Shown here one piece after another: positions 1 to 14,300 of a DNA stretch of 64,000 nucleotides. Within the stretch, counting starts at the first letter, position 1. Every line of letters begins with the position of its first letter. Origin of the DNA: Lytechinus pictus (taxonomy: Eukaryota; Echinodermata; Echinoidea; Temnopleuroida; Toxopneustidae); contig NW_026974140.1 in NCBI RefSeq assembly GCF_037042905.1, forward strand, positions 15,116,001 through 15,180,000, written 5' to 3'. A model generated the notes under the pieces. It ran no database searches and was not told where the DNA came from. It worked only from the letters and a program-made list of their open reading frames with translations. The translations under genes were made by a program, and so were the position numbers.

Positions 1-1408
1 ACATGTTATAAAGGACTGTTTACAGTTACCCACGAAGACGGTACATATTTCAATAATGGGAACGCGAAGCGCGAGCTAAATATTGTTGACATTCCGACCT
101 AAAAATGGTAATTCTAAGCACTTTTTGCAATCATAAATGGGATAGGTATGTAACTAAACAATTTTTTATTGATATGCGAGCGCAAAGCGCGAGCGGAAGA
201 AAAATGAGATTTTAGACCCAAAAGCGGGACACTCTAGTCATATTTTGTAAATCATGAATAGGATATGGTTAATTGGGTATCATTCATAATGCGAGCGTGA
301 AGCACAATTATTGACATTCTGATCTGAAACTGGATGATTTAAGCACATGCATTTTAAATAAAGAATATGCAGGCTATATCGCGCATATTTTAGATTAAGA
401 CCTATAATAGAATCTGGGCATTCTGAATACTTTTTGTTTAATCATGAAGATCAATGATGCGAGCGCGAGCTGATATTTTTAAAAATTATTTTAACAAAGG
501 ACCGGTATATATTCTAAGGACATTTTGTCATCATGAAAATGATGATTATCTTCCTATTATTCCTAAGCTTGTCGATATTCCATTCGAAAAGACCCAATTT
601 AGTTATAAGGAATTCATGAAAATGTTATTTTATTATATGTTAATCTAATATGCGTAATGACAGTGTGAAAGTTGTTGTTTTTAAGGTTTGAAAACTGGAA
701 ATTTTAAGCATTATGTAATTATGAATACGCATTACGATGGTTAGTATTTTATAATTAATGCGAGCGCAAATCGTGGGCTGAATTTTTTTATTGAAATGTA
801 ATGAAAAGGGGAGCTTGTTTGGTTATAGAATTGATATGTAGAGTACTCACCAATCAAAATGCGAGCGCGCAGCGCTAACTTAATATAGGCCTATGTTTGA
901 CTATCACATCTGACAATCGATATTTTGATAACTTTATGGAATACACGAAGACAATAGGGACTTGGCAAATCAAATAATGCGACCACGCAGCGTGAGCTTT
1001 TAATGTTAATATGTAGACCATAAAACGGACAATTTATATATAGAGCACTTATTGTAAATTAAAAAAAAATAATAAAAGATGTCCGAGCTGAAATATGTTT
1101 TGTATATTGACTTCAAAACAAGATATGAATCTCATCGAACAGGCAATTAAAGTAACATGAAAGATTTGGGTTATTTGCAAGTCTTCCCCTTACATTATTT
1201 TATTCAACCGTCTTCCTCCTCTTATTTTCATCTTTTTTTCCCTTCTTTTCTTTTTTTTTTCTTTTCTTCTCTCTCCTTTTTTTTCTTTTTTTTTTTTGCT
1301 CCGCCAATTTTTTCAGTGGGGGCACCTGGGGGAGGGGGGCACACCAAATCTCAGGGGGGGGCACGTGCCCCCCCAGCCCCCCCCCCCCCCCCCGTAGCTA
1401 CGCCACTG
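1..1408. mobile_element. hAT-like non-autonomous element, right part (left end outside window)
   Basis: The right terminus reads TAGCTACGCCACTG at 1395-1408, the inverse of the CAGTGGCGTAGCTA end of the complete element at 43532-44323. The segment 958-1408 is plainly homologous to the right half of that element: shared blocks around the ACCACGCAGCGTGAGC motif, the 'gtccgagct' block, the pyrimidine tract, and a G-rich then C-rich end. From 60 to 870 the DNA is a degenerate tandem array in which AATGCGAGCGCGAAGCGCGAGC-type cores recur every 120-150 bp between AT-rich spacers. No transposase reading frame is visible. Assignment to hAT rests on the family's terminal sequence and on the 8-bp target duplication of the second copy. 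Confidence 0.75.
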
Positions 1409-1992
1409 TGCAGCTTCCCTACCAAACGACGTACTCCCCTACCGCAAAAAGATACGCTGTTTTAAAAATTATGGTTTAATAGGGAAGAACTGTTCAGTGA
1501 TTTACGAGGCCTAATAACAATTTTTCTCGCTCTGAGGTCCGCCCCTTGCTGATCACCAACTGAAATTCACTGTTTACAAGTCATTACAAGTAAGTATGTC
1601 ACTGTAGTTATGGTATAGTTTTATTACGTGACTTGTTATCTGTTCATTCCTAGTTCCTCATCTTGAAAATAACGAATTATTCCACTCGGTCTCGCTTGAA
1701 TAAATCATGGACCTACTACAACATAAAGTTATTTTAGAGTGATGTCACAGACATCTTACCCCCCACTTGCCTTTGTTTTCATTTTTTCCCTTTTTTTCTT
1801 CTTCATTAGGCCCTATGTTCATTAACTTTATGGGGTTTTTTTATTTGGGTTTTGGGGGGGTTTCTGTTATTTCTTGTATATTTGTTTTCCTTAAATTATT
1901 CTCTGTGTGCCTTTCTTCTTTGCTTTTCAATGTCTATATTTTAACATATGGGATATTACTAGAGAAAGTAAGAAGAAATAGTCTCTGACGTA
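1409..1992. other. Intergenic DNA, no gene seen
   Basis: AT-rich sequence between the hAT-like terminus and the RRM1 promoter. It has pyrimidine-rich and T-rich tracts around 1770-1930 and no convincing exon. Confidence 0.5.
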
Positions 1993-2341
1993 TTACGTAA
2001 CAATTTGCCTCAAATCTTTAGGATCGGAACAAAGAGTGCTCGCTCACCCAGGGTTTTTTAGTTTGGCGCGCCACGATTCGCCTCTGCAATTGGTCAATCT
2101 TCCAAAACGTCACCATAAACAATCAGCTGACTGGCTGCCTCTTTCGAGTGAGTATACGTTGTGTACGTATGAGTTGGCCGCCTGTAAGGACTTGTACCGT
2201 ACCGCGGGAAATCGTTGGATTTGGCGCTGCTTTACAAACGTAGTTGGCTCAGCAGTGGAAGCTTGCTTGTGGTGGTGTCATCCTCAATCTCTTGTCTTTT
2301 TTTTTGCTATTTGGTTGTTAAATCCTATTTGCTTTACCAAG
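1993..2341 (+). promoter_or_regulatory. RRM1 promoter and 5'UTR with two E2F sites
   Basis: Two perfect matches to the E2F consensus TTTSSCGC, both TTTGGCGC, lie at 2062-2069 and 2220-2227. They are 280 and 122 bp before the RRM1 start codon. An inverted CCAAT box (ATTGG) is at 2089-2093. A palindromic bZIP-type site TTACGTAA is at 1993-2000. No TATA box is evident. E2F control of ribonucleotide reductase genes at G1/S is established in animals, so these sites fit the gene. The transcription start cannot be fixed from the sequence. Confidence 0.6.
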
Positions 2342-5300
2342 ATGCCTTTGCAGCGAACATACGTGCAGAAAAGAGGTAAGATAATTCATAAGCAAAATAA
2401 GAATTAATATCTTGTGTATGCTAAAATTAAGAGTCGAAGTTCGGAGTGATTTTTCAAAATTGACGTGTCGAGAGAATGAAATTGGTGTGACTGTGTGCCA
2501 GATTGGATGAGCTGCGCTGAGAGTGAGCCCGTGCAAATAAGATACAAATTACAATCATGACATTGCAAAGTAGAAATCACTATATGAGGGATTCTTTGAG
2601 AATGAGTGACCAAAAATCTCTATAGATTTACATGATTTCATGGATTTAAATAGGAGCATTTTCAAGAAGGGCTAACTTAGCCAAGACAAGAGGACTAAAT
2701 TGTAAAAATATCAATCTCATCACCATGATCACACAGAGTCCTTTCCTAACATTAGGCCTAGATCAACTAACGTACCGTAATGATTATCCTATAGATTTAG
2801 GAAATTGAAATATACTTTCAGGACCCAACTGCATACTACTCTACTAAAAGTTAAGAATGAGATTAAAACAATAAGACTAGAGAACAAATGCAAAGTAAAA
2901 CTAGGAATTTGCCCCAAGTGCTCTGCATATTTAATGAGTGGTTCGTTTAGTTACGTTAAGTGGTGTTCATATTTTCTGACAGTGGCAGCCAAGTTGATGA
3001 TCTATCAATGTGACATGTTTCCATGGCTCCTCCTGGAAGTTCAATACAGTCCTAGGGCAGTTAAAAAGCCCTTATTGGCCACTAGCCTATGGCTATAGAG
3101 TGTATACCTCAAGCGATGTTCGTGCAGGCTCCACTCCACTTTACTACCGCTACACTACATTCCACCTACCCAACATCGAGCCGCAAAACTTGTTCTGATA
3201 CTCCGAGTGTCAAAGGTGGAATTTTATGGGGGGGGGAATATAACATTCATGCAACATCACAACCTTTAAAAACAATTAAAACTAATATTCTTAACACAAA
3301 GTTTCACTTCTTTTCCATGCTTCTATCAGTCTCAAAATTGGTGATTTAGAGCCAACATGGAGTTCCTCACAAGTATAAATAATTCGCTGCCGATTTCAAA
3401 ACATTGCATACGCGAGGGTCTGAGCGAAGTAAATTTTAATAGAGCAGTCAGTGTTGATAGTTAAAGGACAAGTCCACCCCAACAAAAAGTTTATTAGCAT
3501 AAAAAGAGAAAAATCTAACAATCATAACACTGAAAATTTCATCAAAATCGGATGGAAGATAAAGAAAGTTATGACATTTTAAAGTTTTGCTTAATTTCAC
3601 AAAACAGTTATATGCACATCCTGGTTGGTATGCAAATGAGGAGACTGATGACGTCATCCAATCACTATTTCTTTTGTATTTTATTATATGAATTCTCATT
3701 TTCTCATTGTCAAGGGAAACAATGATTGATTCCTCCCTGAACATGTGGGATTTGGATGGTTTAATACTATATGGTTCAGTCAAGTTGGTCCTTATTGTCA
3801 AATATGTAAAAAATGAAAAATTGTATAATTCAGATGTAACTGAGTTGTGCATATCACTGTTTTGTGAAAAATAGGCGAAACTTGAAAATGCCATGACGTT
3901 TTTATTTTACATTCGATTTTGATTAAATTTTCAGCGTTATGTTTGTTTGATTTTTCTCTATTTATAAATTCAAATCAACATTTTTCTGGGGTGGACTTGA
4001 CCTTTAATGAAAATTAACTCTACAAAATGAAGTATAGAACTTCAACTCTTGCTTCTTATCAAAACTTCAGTTCAATGTTTTTTTTAAAATCCCTGACCTG
4101 TTTCAGTTTCTGAATCACTACGGAAAATGGTCAGTGATGTAATTTACTTTAAACTTTACCCGTCATGACTCCTCACTCTTTGCAAGACAGATTTCATTTT
4201 AAATCTTGTTATACAGTTATTCTGAAGACAGAATTTGGGAAGTGATGTAGAAAAATAATTTTATGTCATATTCTCTTATTCAGATGGGAGGAAGGAGAAT
4301 GTCATGTTCGACAAGATCACATCTCGTATTCAGAGATTATGTTACAACCTGAATCCAGACTTCATTGACCCAGTAAGTGAATGTTTTGGGAGTTTTTTTT
4401 ACTCGTTTTGGGTTGGGTCTCCTCCCTGTTTGCCTTTTAAACTGATAGCAAATGGCGTTTCAGAATTAATCATTTATTCAATTATTATAGACTTGTATAC
4501 TAGTATTGCATGAGGCATTGCACACTGCCGCACACCCAGTCCCTCCCCATAGTATAGAGGTTATCTTGTGTTTTCACACACTATCAAACATTACTGGGTA
4601 ATGTAGAGAGAGAAAAGAGAATATCAGTTCAAAACAACTTATATTTAAGAATGTGAATTGTGATATTATTATTTTGAGCTAATCAGAAAACTAGATTTGA
4701 AGTACATGGGTCCAAGGTTAATTCACACCTATTTAGTGTATAAAGAGATCTTTGTTATTTTAAAAGGCTCGTCCATTCTAAACCCTGTATGCCTTGTCAA
4801 AACAAAGACGTTAGGTTTCCCTTACATGTATATTACACATTCTACTGAATATGATCGAAGTACACTCAGTTCAGTACACAATGAATTGTTAACAGTGTTG
4901 TAGACATGCCCTTTCATCTCAATAGTCAGTGTATTTGAAGGATTGAAAAAGTGAACATGTATTAAAGGAAACTGGATGAAATATATTAGCGTTACAAAAT
5001 TTTATTTTGTTGGTGAATGGATACAGGTCCTTTTGTTATCTTTATTATCCAGGGATGGCAATATAGGGGGGGGGGGCAGTCCCTTACCCCTAATTTTACA
5101 TGTAGTGAAAAGGGTATAAAAAAAAGTAAGATAGGAAGAAAGGATTTCAGTTTAAAAAGAGATGTGTGGGTTGTATCACTAGACATGTACATGGTATTAC
5201 TCCATTTATTTCTAATCAAGAAAATTGGAACTTTATCTTTATCCAAAAACTGTCACATCACAAATAACCTTACTTTAAAGTTTAATGTCCTCTTGCCCAA

Positions 5301-8300
5301 TCCTTGCCCAATATGCTCTAGCATAGCCCCATATAAATTGTACTACAGAAGTGATAATGATTTATTCATAATTTGCCTTTTTAAAGAAATTGTATGCAAG
5401 TACACTTTCAAACTTTGGAATGATTTATTGTTGAATACAAAAATACATGTATTAGTGCTGCTCTGTCAAAGTTGATTAGATATCAAACCCACTTCAGTGC
5501 ATGAATATTAATGTTTGTTACATTATATTGTTCCATTCTTCAGGCTGTTATTACAATGAAGGTGATCAATGGGGTCTACCCTGGTGTGACCACAGTCGAG
5601 CTAGATACCCTAGCAGCAGAAACAGCTGCTACCATGACAACCAAGCATCCTGACTACGCTGTCCTGGCAGCACGTATTGCCGTCTCTAACCTCCATAAAG
5701 AAACAAAGAAACTCTTCAGTGGTAAGTCCATGTTGAAGATAAAGTTCTTGTAGTAGATGTATAAACCCTGGAGAAAACTGTCTCAGAGAGATTGTTAAAT
5801 GTTGATATGATGTACCAAAGAACTAGTGTAGACTTTGGAAATTTTACCAGAATTTTTACAAATTAATTAGTTTGCTGTAAGTTGCATGCACCTCCACAGA
5901 AATGCATGTATAGGACTACTATATATAAGCTGAACTTTGTAGTTTGTTTTTGTTCAGCTTGGAATGTTGAGGCATGTGAAGAGTATCCCCTACAGTGGAT
6001 CTTCAATATAATCTTCCCTAACAACATAAACTTGAAAGCTGGCTAACATAAATACAAGAAAGCTGGCAATCATTGGTTTTACCTACAGGAGTTTGCTTTT
6101 AAGATCCAGCAGTTTTTGTTAGACCACTCTCGTTCTGTAGTAGAAGGCATGCTTCAAGTTTTGTTATTTACAAAATCATTCAGGATGATTTATAAAGATT
6201 TTTTTTTTTTTACATTATCTGATTTCATGTATCATAAATTGAATCTTTGAAAATATGCTGGAACTAATATGAAACATTGCAATAATTTTTTTCTTCAAAT
6301 AGAGAGGGACATGGAATGATTCTCATGCTCTTAATATTTTCTTTTTCTTCTAAAGCTGTAATGACGGATCTTTATGAGTATGTAAACCCAAGAAACGGTC
6401 TTCATTCACCTCTTATCAGCAAAGAAACTATGGATATCATCAATGAGAATGCTGATGTAAGTAAATGTTTAGATAGCTATCTTATACAGAATCAATATAA
6501 CAGTTGATGTTATTTTCATACAGTCCTACACATAGTTTTTGTAAAAGGAATGGAATATGAAATAAAAGCTAGACTATGAATCTTATAAGATGGACTTCTT
6601 TTTTTTGAAGTTCATGGCTTAGAAGTACAACGTATTTTAGGTCAAAATTGAGTTAAAATTGTATTCTCTGAATTGAAAAAAAAAAATCCAAATTTGAAGG
6701 GTGAATTTTTCATGTCATTGCTTCACATTTACTGTTGAATTTACCTATTTGGCTATGCTTGGTTTGTACGGTTGTATATCCATGATATTTATACAAATTA
6801 TGTTTGTTTTCTTTTTATAGAGGTTGAATTCTGCAGTACTGTATGACAGGGACTTTGAATACAACTTCTTTGGGTTCAAGGTGAGCGGTGTTACATGTTT
6901 GCTTAGTGATGGTAAAGTGTGAAGCTGGTGTTTAATCTCAAACAATATGCATTCCCTGATTCTACATCAAACATAATGCCAGTTGTGGAGACGATCTCAA
7001 AATGATTTCAAACAGAATCCAACAAAATTACCAATAAAGTGTTATGAAATTCTAAAATTAAGATAATGTGTAAAATTGCTTAGAAATTTGACAAAGCATG
7101 GCATATCAGCAAAGTGTGTGGTCATTTTCCAAGCAATAGTAATACACTGTCCCACATGTTCTTATCTGTGTTGGCAGTCATCAGTGTGATTAATATTTTG
7201 CTTGGATTCTTCAGTTAGGTTTATGGATATGAATCAGATGTAGACCTATGATGACATGACAATTACTGATTTTAAAGACTTTTTTTATCAAATCAGTATT
7301 TGTTGCAACAACATTAGTTTAACTTCAAGATTGCTAACACTTTGTTGTTCATTCCCTCTTTACTTTAATACGTGTAGGCCAAAATAAAGTGAAGACTTTC
7401 CATACATTCCAAAAGGGGATTAGATAAATATGCCCTCAACTCCTGTGCTCATGTGAAGTAAAATTCATGTCTAAATTAGTAATAACTCTTTAGCTTGTTT
7501 GATATGATAATGAAAATTTAGAGATTGAGATGATTGAATCTAGCCAAGAAAAATGTTCTCAGATTCTGTGATGTTGTCTTTTTATTTCAGACACTAGAAA
7601 GATCTTACCTCCTAAAGATCAACGGCAAAGGTATGTAAAGCTTAAATCTTTTTTGTTATATTTTTTGCAGCTTCTTTCATTGGAGAATTAGTAACCTAGA
7701 AGTAACAGGTCATATTTTCAAGAATGATTTACTGTTCAGTCATTAAACTTAATAAATATTATGTCTAGGATATTGGTATTGAATTGCATTTGAAGTGAAA
7801 ACATGTACAATTAAAATTTGATGTGTAAATTACCATCTTATTATTATTTGTATTCATTATTATAATTGTAACGAAATAGGATGTTATTATTATGATGAAT
7901 GTAGTAATATTCATTGTTTATTAACTAAAATAAAATAATTCTGAATTTCTGATATTTTCTGATTATGTAGTTGCTGAAAGACCCCAACACATGTTGATGA
8001 GAGTTGCTGTGGGTATCCATGGAAGAGAGATTGATGCTGTAATAGAGGTAAGTTAATAGCCTTCCCATAATCCTTCACTCCTATACAAGTTTATGTTCAC
8101 TCAATCTACAGCACTAGGAACCACAAATATCTCCTGTTTTATTTGTTTATCAGATGAATGCATCGCAAAAGCAGTTGCATGCATAGGTTCAGAAAGTTTA
8201 CTATTATCAAAGGAATATTGTGTGCAATTTATTTGAACTCATTATTACTTGATTATACCTGTTTTCTCTGTGTCTTTCTGTCTAGACATACAATCTCTTG

Positions 8301-11300
8301 TCTGATAGATGGTTTACTCACGCTTCACCGACGCTCTTCAATGCTGGTACCAATAGACCACAGCTATCAAGGTGAGACATTAAAGAGCTTTGTATAAAGG
8401 GTTCTAGTCCCTAACTTTGAAAATTAATATTGACAAGAATGAAGGAAGTGGTGCAACTTCCAATTTGAAGATCTTTGGTGTATGGTATCTTTGGTCTTAT
8501 AACACTATTTTTGTGTCGCCTGAATAGCAGAAGCGAGATGTTGGTGCCATTTGTCATGGTAGTTATTTTCAAACTCAGTACTACCACTATATTGAATTTG
8601 TTAATGCAGGTGAGACGTCCAGAGGTGTTCCACCTGTTTGCTATGCTGTAACAGTGGATTTATTTAACTCTAATTGTTTGTACAGTCCATTATTTGTTTT
8701 TGTTATTGAGTAAGGCATTATTCTCTCCTTTTTAGGGGGGGGGTGAGGTTGCTCCAGCTGATGTAATCATATTAAAAATCTTTGTACAATGCCAAAAACC
8801 AGAACATTTAAATTAACTGAGTTGTAGGAAGGAGTAAAGTTTGATCAATTTTTCCTGCTATGTAGCTTGATATTAGAAGAAAGTTCCTAAATGAATCTTG
8901 TTTTGTTTCAATCAGCTGTTTCCTGCTAACCATGCAAGATGACAGCATCGATGGTATCTATGAGACGCTAAAGAATTGTGCCCTCATCTCCAAGACGGCT
9001 GGTGGTATCGGTCTAAATGTTCATAACATCCGGGCATCTGGTAGCTACATTGCAGGGGTAAGGACTCCTGTCCATTTAATGGTTAACATGAATGCGTAGT
9101 ATGGGTGAGAGGTTAATTTCAGGCCCTTGAGATGATTTCAAACCTGATGACTGACTCTGGGTAGCATACCTTACTAATGTCTTCTAAACATGGAATTAAC
9201 TATCAACTTTCATTTACTGAAATATTCAACTCAAAACTTGAAACTCTTTTGTTCTTCATTAATGATTTGAAATTCTGTTATGTTTCTGAACATTTTTATT
9301 TCTATTCCATTTCAAATTTTCATGTCTACATTGTACTTTCTTGAGGATTATTCAAGTGTCACTTGAAATATTTAAGGAATGATTTGTTCTATACAAAATA
9401 AGGCTTCCTGTCCAAGATAGCCCAAGTCAACACATTTTACTTAGTCCCATTGTGATTGCATTAATGGTTGATGGATAAAGAATCATTTTAGAAGTCTGAC
9501 GAAAAAAAAAAAGAATTTTTCTGTGCCCAAAGTCAAGTATGGCATCTACTTCAGAAGAAGCTCTTACATTTTGTCATCATAAGTATTCCATGAATAAAGT
9601 GAATCTGCTGCCTTAGTCAAATCTCTCTATTGGGACCACACAAATCTGTTTAACTTGACTGAAGAAGATTCAACTTAGCAGAGTCAAATCTAGCATACTC
9701 TGCTTAATCTGGTCTGAAAATGCTTATTATTTGATTTATGAAAATGTGACCGATCATGGCCTATATTTGTGATCTGTTCCTCTCTTTATCAGACAAATGG
9801 CAACTCCAATGGTTTATTACCCATGCTTCGTGTGTACAACAATACAGCTAGATATGTAGATCAGGGAGGTAATAAGGTAGGTAAAATCAACTTGTTCTTT
9901 TGGAGAACATGTTTGCCCCTTGAAAATACACTAATGATAATAAATAGATATAAAAGAAATGAATGAATAAATTTGAGGGAAAAAAATCAGTACTGAAACA
10001 AAAATGACTGTCTTACTAAATTATTTTCAGTTATTTTCCTATTATATGAATCTTTTAAATTTACATGATTGCTATTTGTACTAGGGACAAACAGATTGGT
10101 ATAGTATTCAAATTCTTAGGTTATGAAGATGTTTAAATATCTTTTAAATCCCATTTGTATTGTGCTTGAGGCAAGGAATGAATAAATGAAGAAAAAAAAG
10201 ATGAAATGGCTACTTATGACATACTATGAAAGATTAATAATAATGGTATTTTATAAAGCATCGTATCAATTCTGTATAGTGCTAGTAACTGCTCAAGACA
10301 CATGTTAATTATTGGCAAATGAAAAAGCTTTGTGGAATATTTTTGAATGATTCAGCAGATTCTTAATGATATACAGCAGAGTTAGGCACAGTTTGTTTTG
10401 ACGACCTTTTTCTTTCCTTCATCTAGCGTCCTGGTGCCTTTGCCATCTACCTAGAGCCATGGCATGCTGATATCCATGATTTCTTAGACTGTAAGAAGAA
10501 CCACGGCAAGGAGGAGCAGAGAGCTAGAGACCTATTCTATGGCCTCTGGATCCCTGATCTATTCATGAAGAGGGTAGAAGCTGATGGTGAATGGACCCTC
10601 ATGTGCCCTCATGAATGCCCTGGCTTGGAAAACGTTTGGGGAGATGAATTCGAAGAGCTCTACGAGAAGTGAGTCGACCTATTTAAATATAATGTCTTCA
10701 TATATTATGTAAAATAATTCTGTACAGTACAGTATGTGTAAATCTGATACCTGCCTAAAGGCTAACTGCTTGATGCACTGTGCAGTAGAATCCGTTAGTC
10801 TTCCGTGCGATAATGATTTGATCAAGATGCCACATGATATATTACATGTTTCTGTTCATTTAAAAACCTTATTTACCCCCCAAAAAATTGAGATACCACG
10901 GGGGGGGGGGGGGAATATATAATGTGTAGTTGTGTATGGGAATAAAATAAAAAGGAAAGTCACAAACTTATCTTTTTCTCCAGAATTCGGGTTTGCAAAG
11001 GCGCAAACTCTTCACTGTTGCAACATTCACACCGAGTCTTTCAGATGTCCAGGAATTTATTCCACTTAAAATTTATTTTCTTATTTTCCTCAGGTATGAG
11101 AAAGAAGGAAAGGGTAGGAAGACGATGAAGGCTCAGGCTCTGTGGTATGCCATCATTGAATCTCAAACAGAGACTGGTACCCCATATATGCTCTACAAGG
11201 ACCATTGTAACAAGAAGAGTAACCAACAAAACTTGGGAACCATCAAATGCAGTAACCTGTGTACAGAGATCGTAGAGTATTCAAGTCCTGATGAGGTCAG

Positions 11301-14300
11301 TAATTCCATTGGAGGACCCTCTTTCATAAAACGTCAATGAATTATGATGTTTGAAATAGTGACATGTGGTTGGCTAATAGGAAATATGTCATGAAAAGTT
11401 ATTATTCAGTATGTAAAAAAATTCAGTATGTTTCATATTGCAAGCTCAGTTTTGAAATGTTCTGGGATTGAAGACTTTTTGAAGTATATGCTAGGTCAGG
11501 TCAAATTTTCTGTGTATTTTATTTCATGAGTAATCTGCCATGAAGGAATGCCAATTCCTGTAAACAAGGATCACAATATTCCTAGGGTCCTTGTCAATAT
11601 CATCCTTATATGCGACTTCGCCTCTCATTGTAATGAATATCTGTCCTGGTGACTAAAAATACAGTTATGAAGGAATAATGGATTGAATAGATAAGCATCT
11701 TGATTGAATTAACTATTTGAATTGCAAGTTATATAAACTATAGATCTATGTAGGGTATCTGACTCAAAACACATATTTTGTTTTTATTACAGGATAGGTT
11801 ATTGTTTAGACCTGTGTTTTGACCTATTAGCTTGTCTAAAATAAAGATTAAAAAACTCGGTAATAATTACTTGTAGTTTTCACCATTACTTTGTATATAT
11901 TTAGCTTATCAATCTCATTGGAAAGTATTGGAAGATCAGAGAGGTCAGTTATCTTGACACTTGTTAATAAAGATTCTAATTTCTTTATGTTTATCTGATT
12001 GCTCATGTAGGTGGCTGTATGTAATCTTGCCTCCATTGCTCTGCCACGATTTGTGAAACAAGACCGAACATTTGACTTCAAGAAGCTTGAAGAGGTTACC
12101 ATTGTGATCACTCGCAATCTCAATAAGATCATCGAAATCAACTACTACCCAATTCCAGAGGTAAGCAAGTTCGTAACCTCTAACAAAATTACTCCATATT
12201 TAAAACAGATTTTGGTGGATATTCCCTGGTAAAATGAAATTTAAGATATTCAGCAAAAAAATTTCTGATGCTATCAAATTGAATGCTATCTTAAAACAGT
12301 AAGCCACATATATTCAAGGAAATTAAAGATGGGTAATTCCATGAAGTATATAAATCTGACCTCCTTTAATGCCAGACCTTCCTATTCTGATTTGCCTCTG
12401 CTTTATGCTTCCTCTCATTATCATTACTTGAGTAGTACCTGAAGCGAGGTTTAAATAGACAAATTTAGGGGGACGGACATATTACGAAAATTATTACATA
12501 TATAATTTTCCAGGAGTAACAAGGGATTTAATTCACCTGAAAATCTTGATTAAGTTGGTTATCATAAACAATTTTGTAAATTATTAATAGGCCCATTATG
12601 ACCTATTTACATCCAGACTAAGAGCATAAATGGTCCATGGAACATCTCAATTGATTAAGTAAAAGACCCAACATCATCTTTATTTCTTTTATTACAGGCT
12701 AGGCGAAGCAACTTCCGTCATCGTCCCATCGGAATCGGTGTTCAGGGTCTAGCTGATGCCTTCATCCTCATGAGGTTCCCCTTCGAGAGTGCAGAGGCCA
12801 AGAAACTCAACATCCAGATCTTTGAAACCATCTACTATGCTGCTCTGAAGGCTAGCTGTGAGATTGCTGCTAAGCTTGGCCCTTATGAGACGTATGAGGG
12901 CTCACCGGTCAGCAAAGGAGTAAGTAAAATGTTCCTACAGGGAGCTCAAGACTTTATAGAGACATTAAGATCTTTAGAGATCTTTGCTAGTTTAATTTTC
13001 ATAAAGTAAACTAAACAAGTGAAACTGGAAAAATTATGGAAATCATTAAAAAATACAGTTATGTCATTTCAGAAATTGTCATTGCGTTGTGAGAGAGTAA
13101 TATGTTAGTATGCACAACCAATGAATTGTGAGCAATTCTAAGTTGTTGTTTTTTTACCTTCCACTGTAACATGCTCTCAAAGTACTCCTTGTAATTTCAT
13201 CTTACAGATTCTTCAGCATGACATGTGGGGCGTGACCCCAACTGACCTCCACGACTGGGCTGCCCTCAAGGCTGACATCGCCAAGCACGGCGTCCGTAAC
13301 AGTCTTCTCCTTGCTCCCATGCCAACCGCATCCACCGCTCAGATCCTTGGTAACAACGAATCCATCGAGCCGTACACCAGTAATATATATACACGTCGTG
13401 TGCTTTCAGGAGAGTTCCAGGTCGTCAACCATCATCTTCTTAGGGACCTTACTGATATGGGTCTTTGGTCCGATGAGATGAAGAACATGCTCATTGCTCA
13501 CACTGGATCTATTCAGGTAGGTAGCTGACATCTTCAATTTGTACTTTATTAACACAGGGCTTGTACCCAGTATAATATATACATTTTTCTTCGGGGTTGA
13601 TCTGTCTCCTTCAAGATTGAAGATTTTTGCAGATATGATTGACTCAGTGTGTGCGAGTAGCGGGGCGGGGTTCAGGTGCAATGTGCATGTTTTTTTTTTT
13701 AGGGGAGGGGTAAATAGGAATCTGTTAGTCAGACGGGCAGTTTGGTGGGCAGATGGTCTGTTGTAAATCTGGATCAAACTACTTCCTCAATTTTTGCTGA
13801 ATGTTCATGAGACTTGGCAACCACGATGGTCTTGGAGTAAAATTGTAGATTTGAAGGAAGACTTGCGGATGGATAAGATATACTTCAGAATTTATAGTAT
13901 ATATTGATGCTACATATCAATATTTTTTATTTTTTGTCTTGTATGATTTCTAAATTAACTTGTTGAAATACTGTATTTAGATGAAGATGTGGTATTCTTT
14001 CTATGAGACTTCATTTTTTCATTCCATTCTATTCTTTCAGAACATTCCATCAATCCCAGATGACATCAAGGCTTTGTATAAGACTGTTTGGGAGATCTCA
14101 CAGAAGACTGTTATTCAGATGGCTGTTGACCGTGGTGCATACATTGATCAGAGTCAATCACTTAACATTCACATTGCTGAACCAAACTATGGCAAGCTAA
14201 CCAGTATGCACTTCTTTGCATGGAGATCGGTGAGTTGTACACATTTATAATTGTGAATATTATAAGTTGATCATGAGGGTGGGGGGGGGGGGGGGTGTTT

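Noticed and set aside
3448-3894. 148-aa - strand open frame in RRM1 intron 1
   Set aside because: It lies wholly inside the TTAA foldback element and reflects its hairpin sequence.
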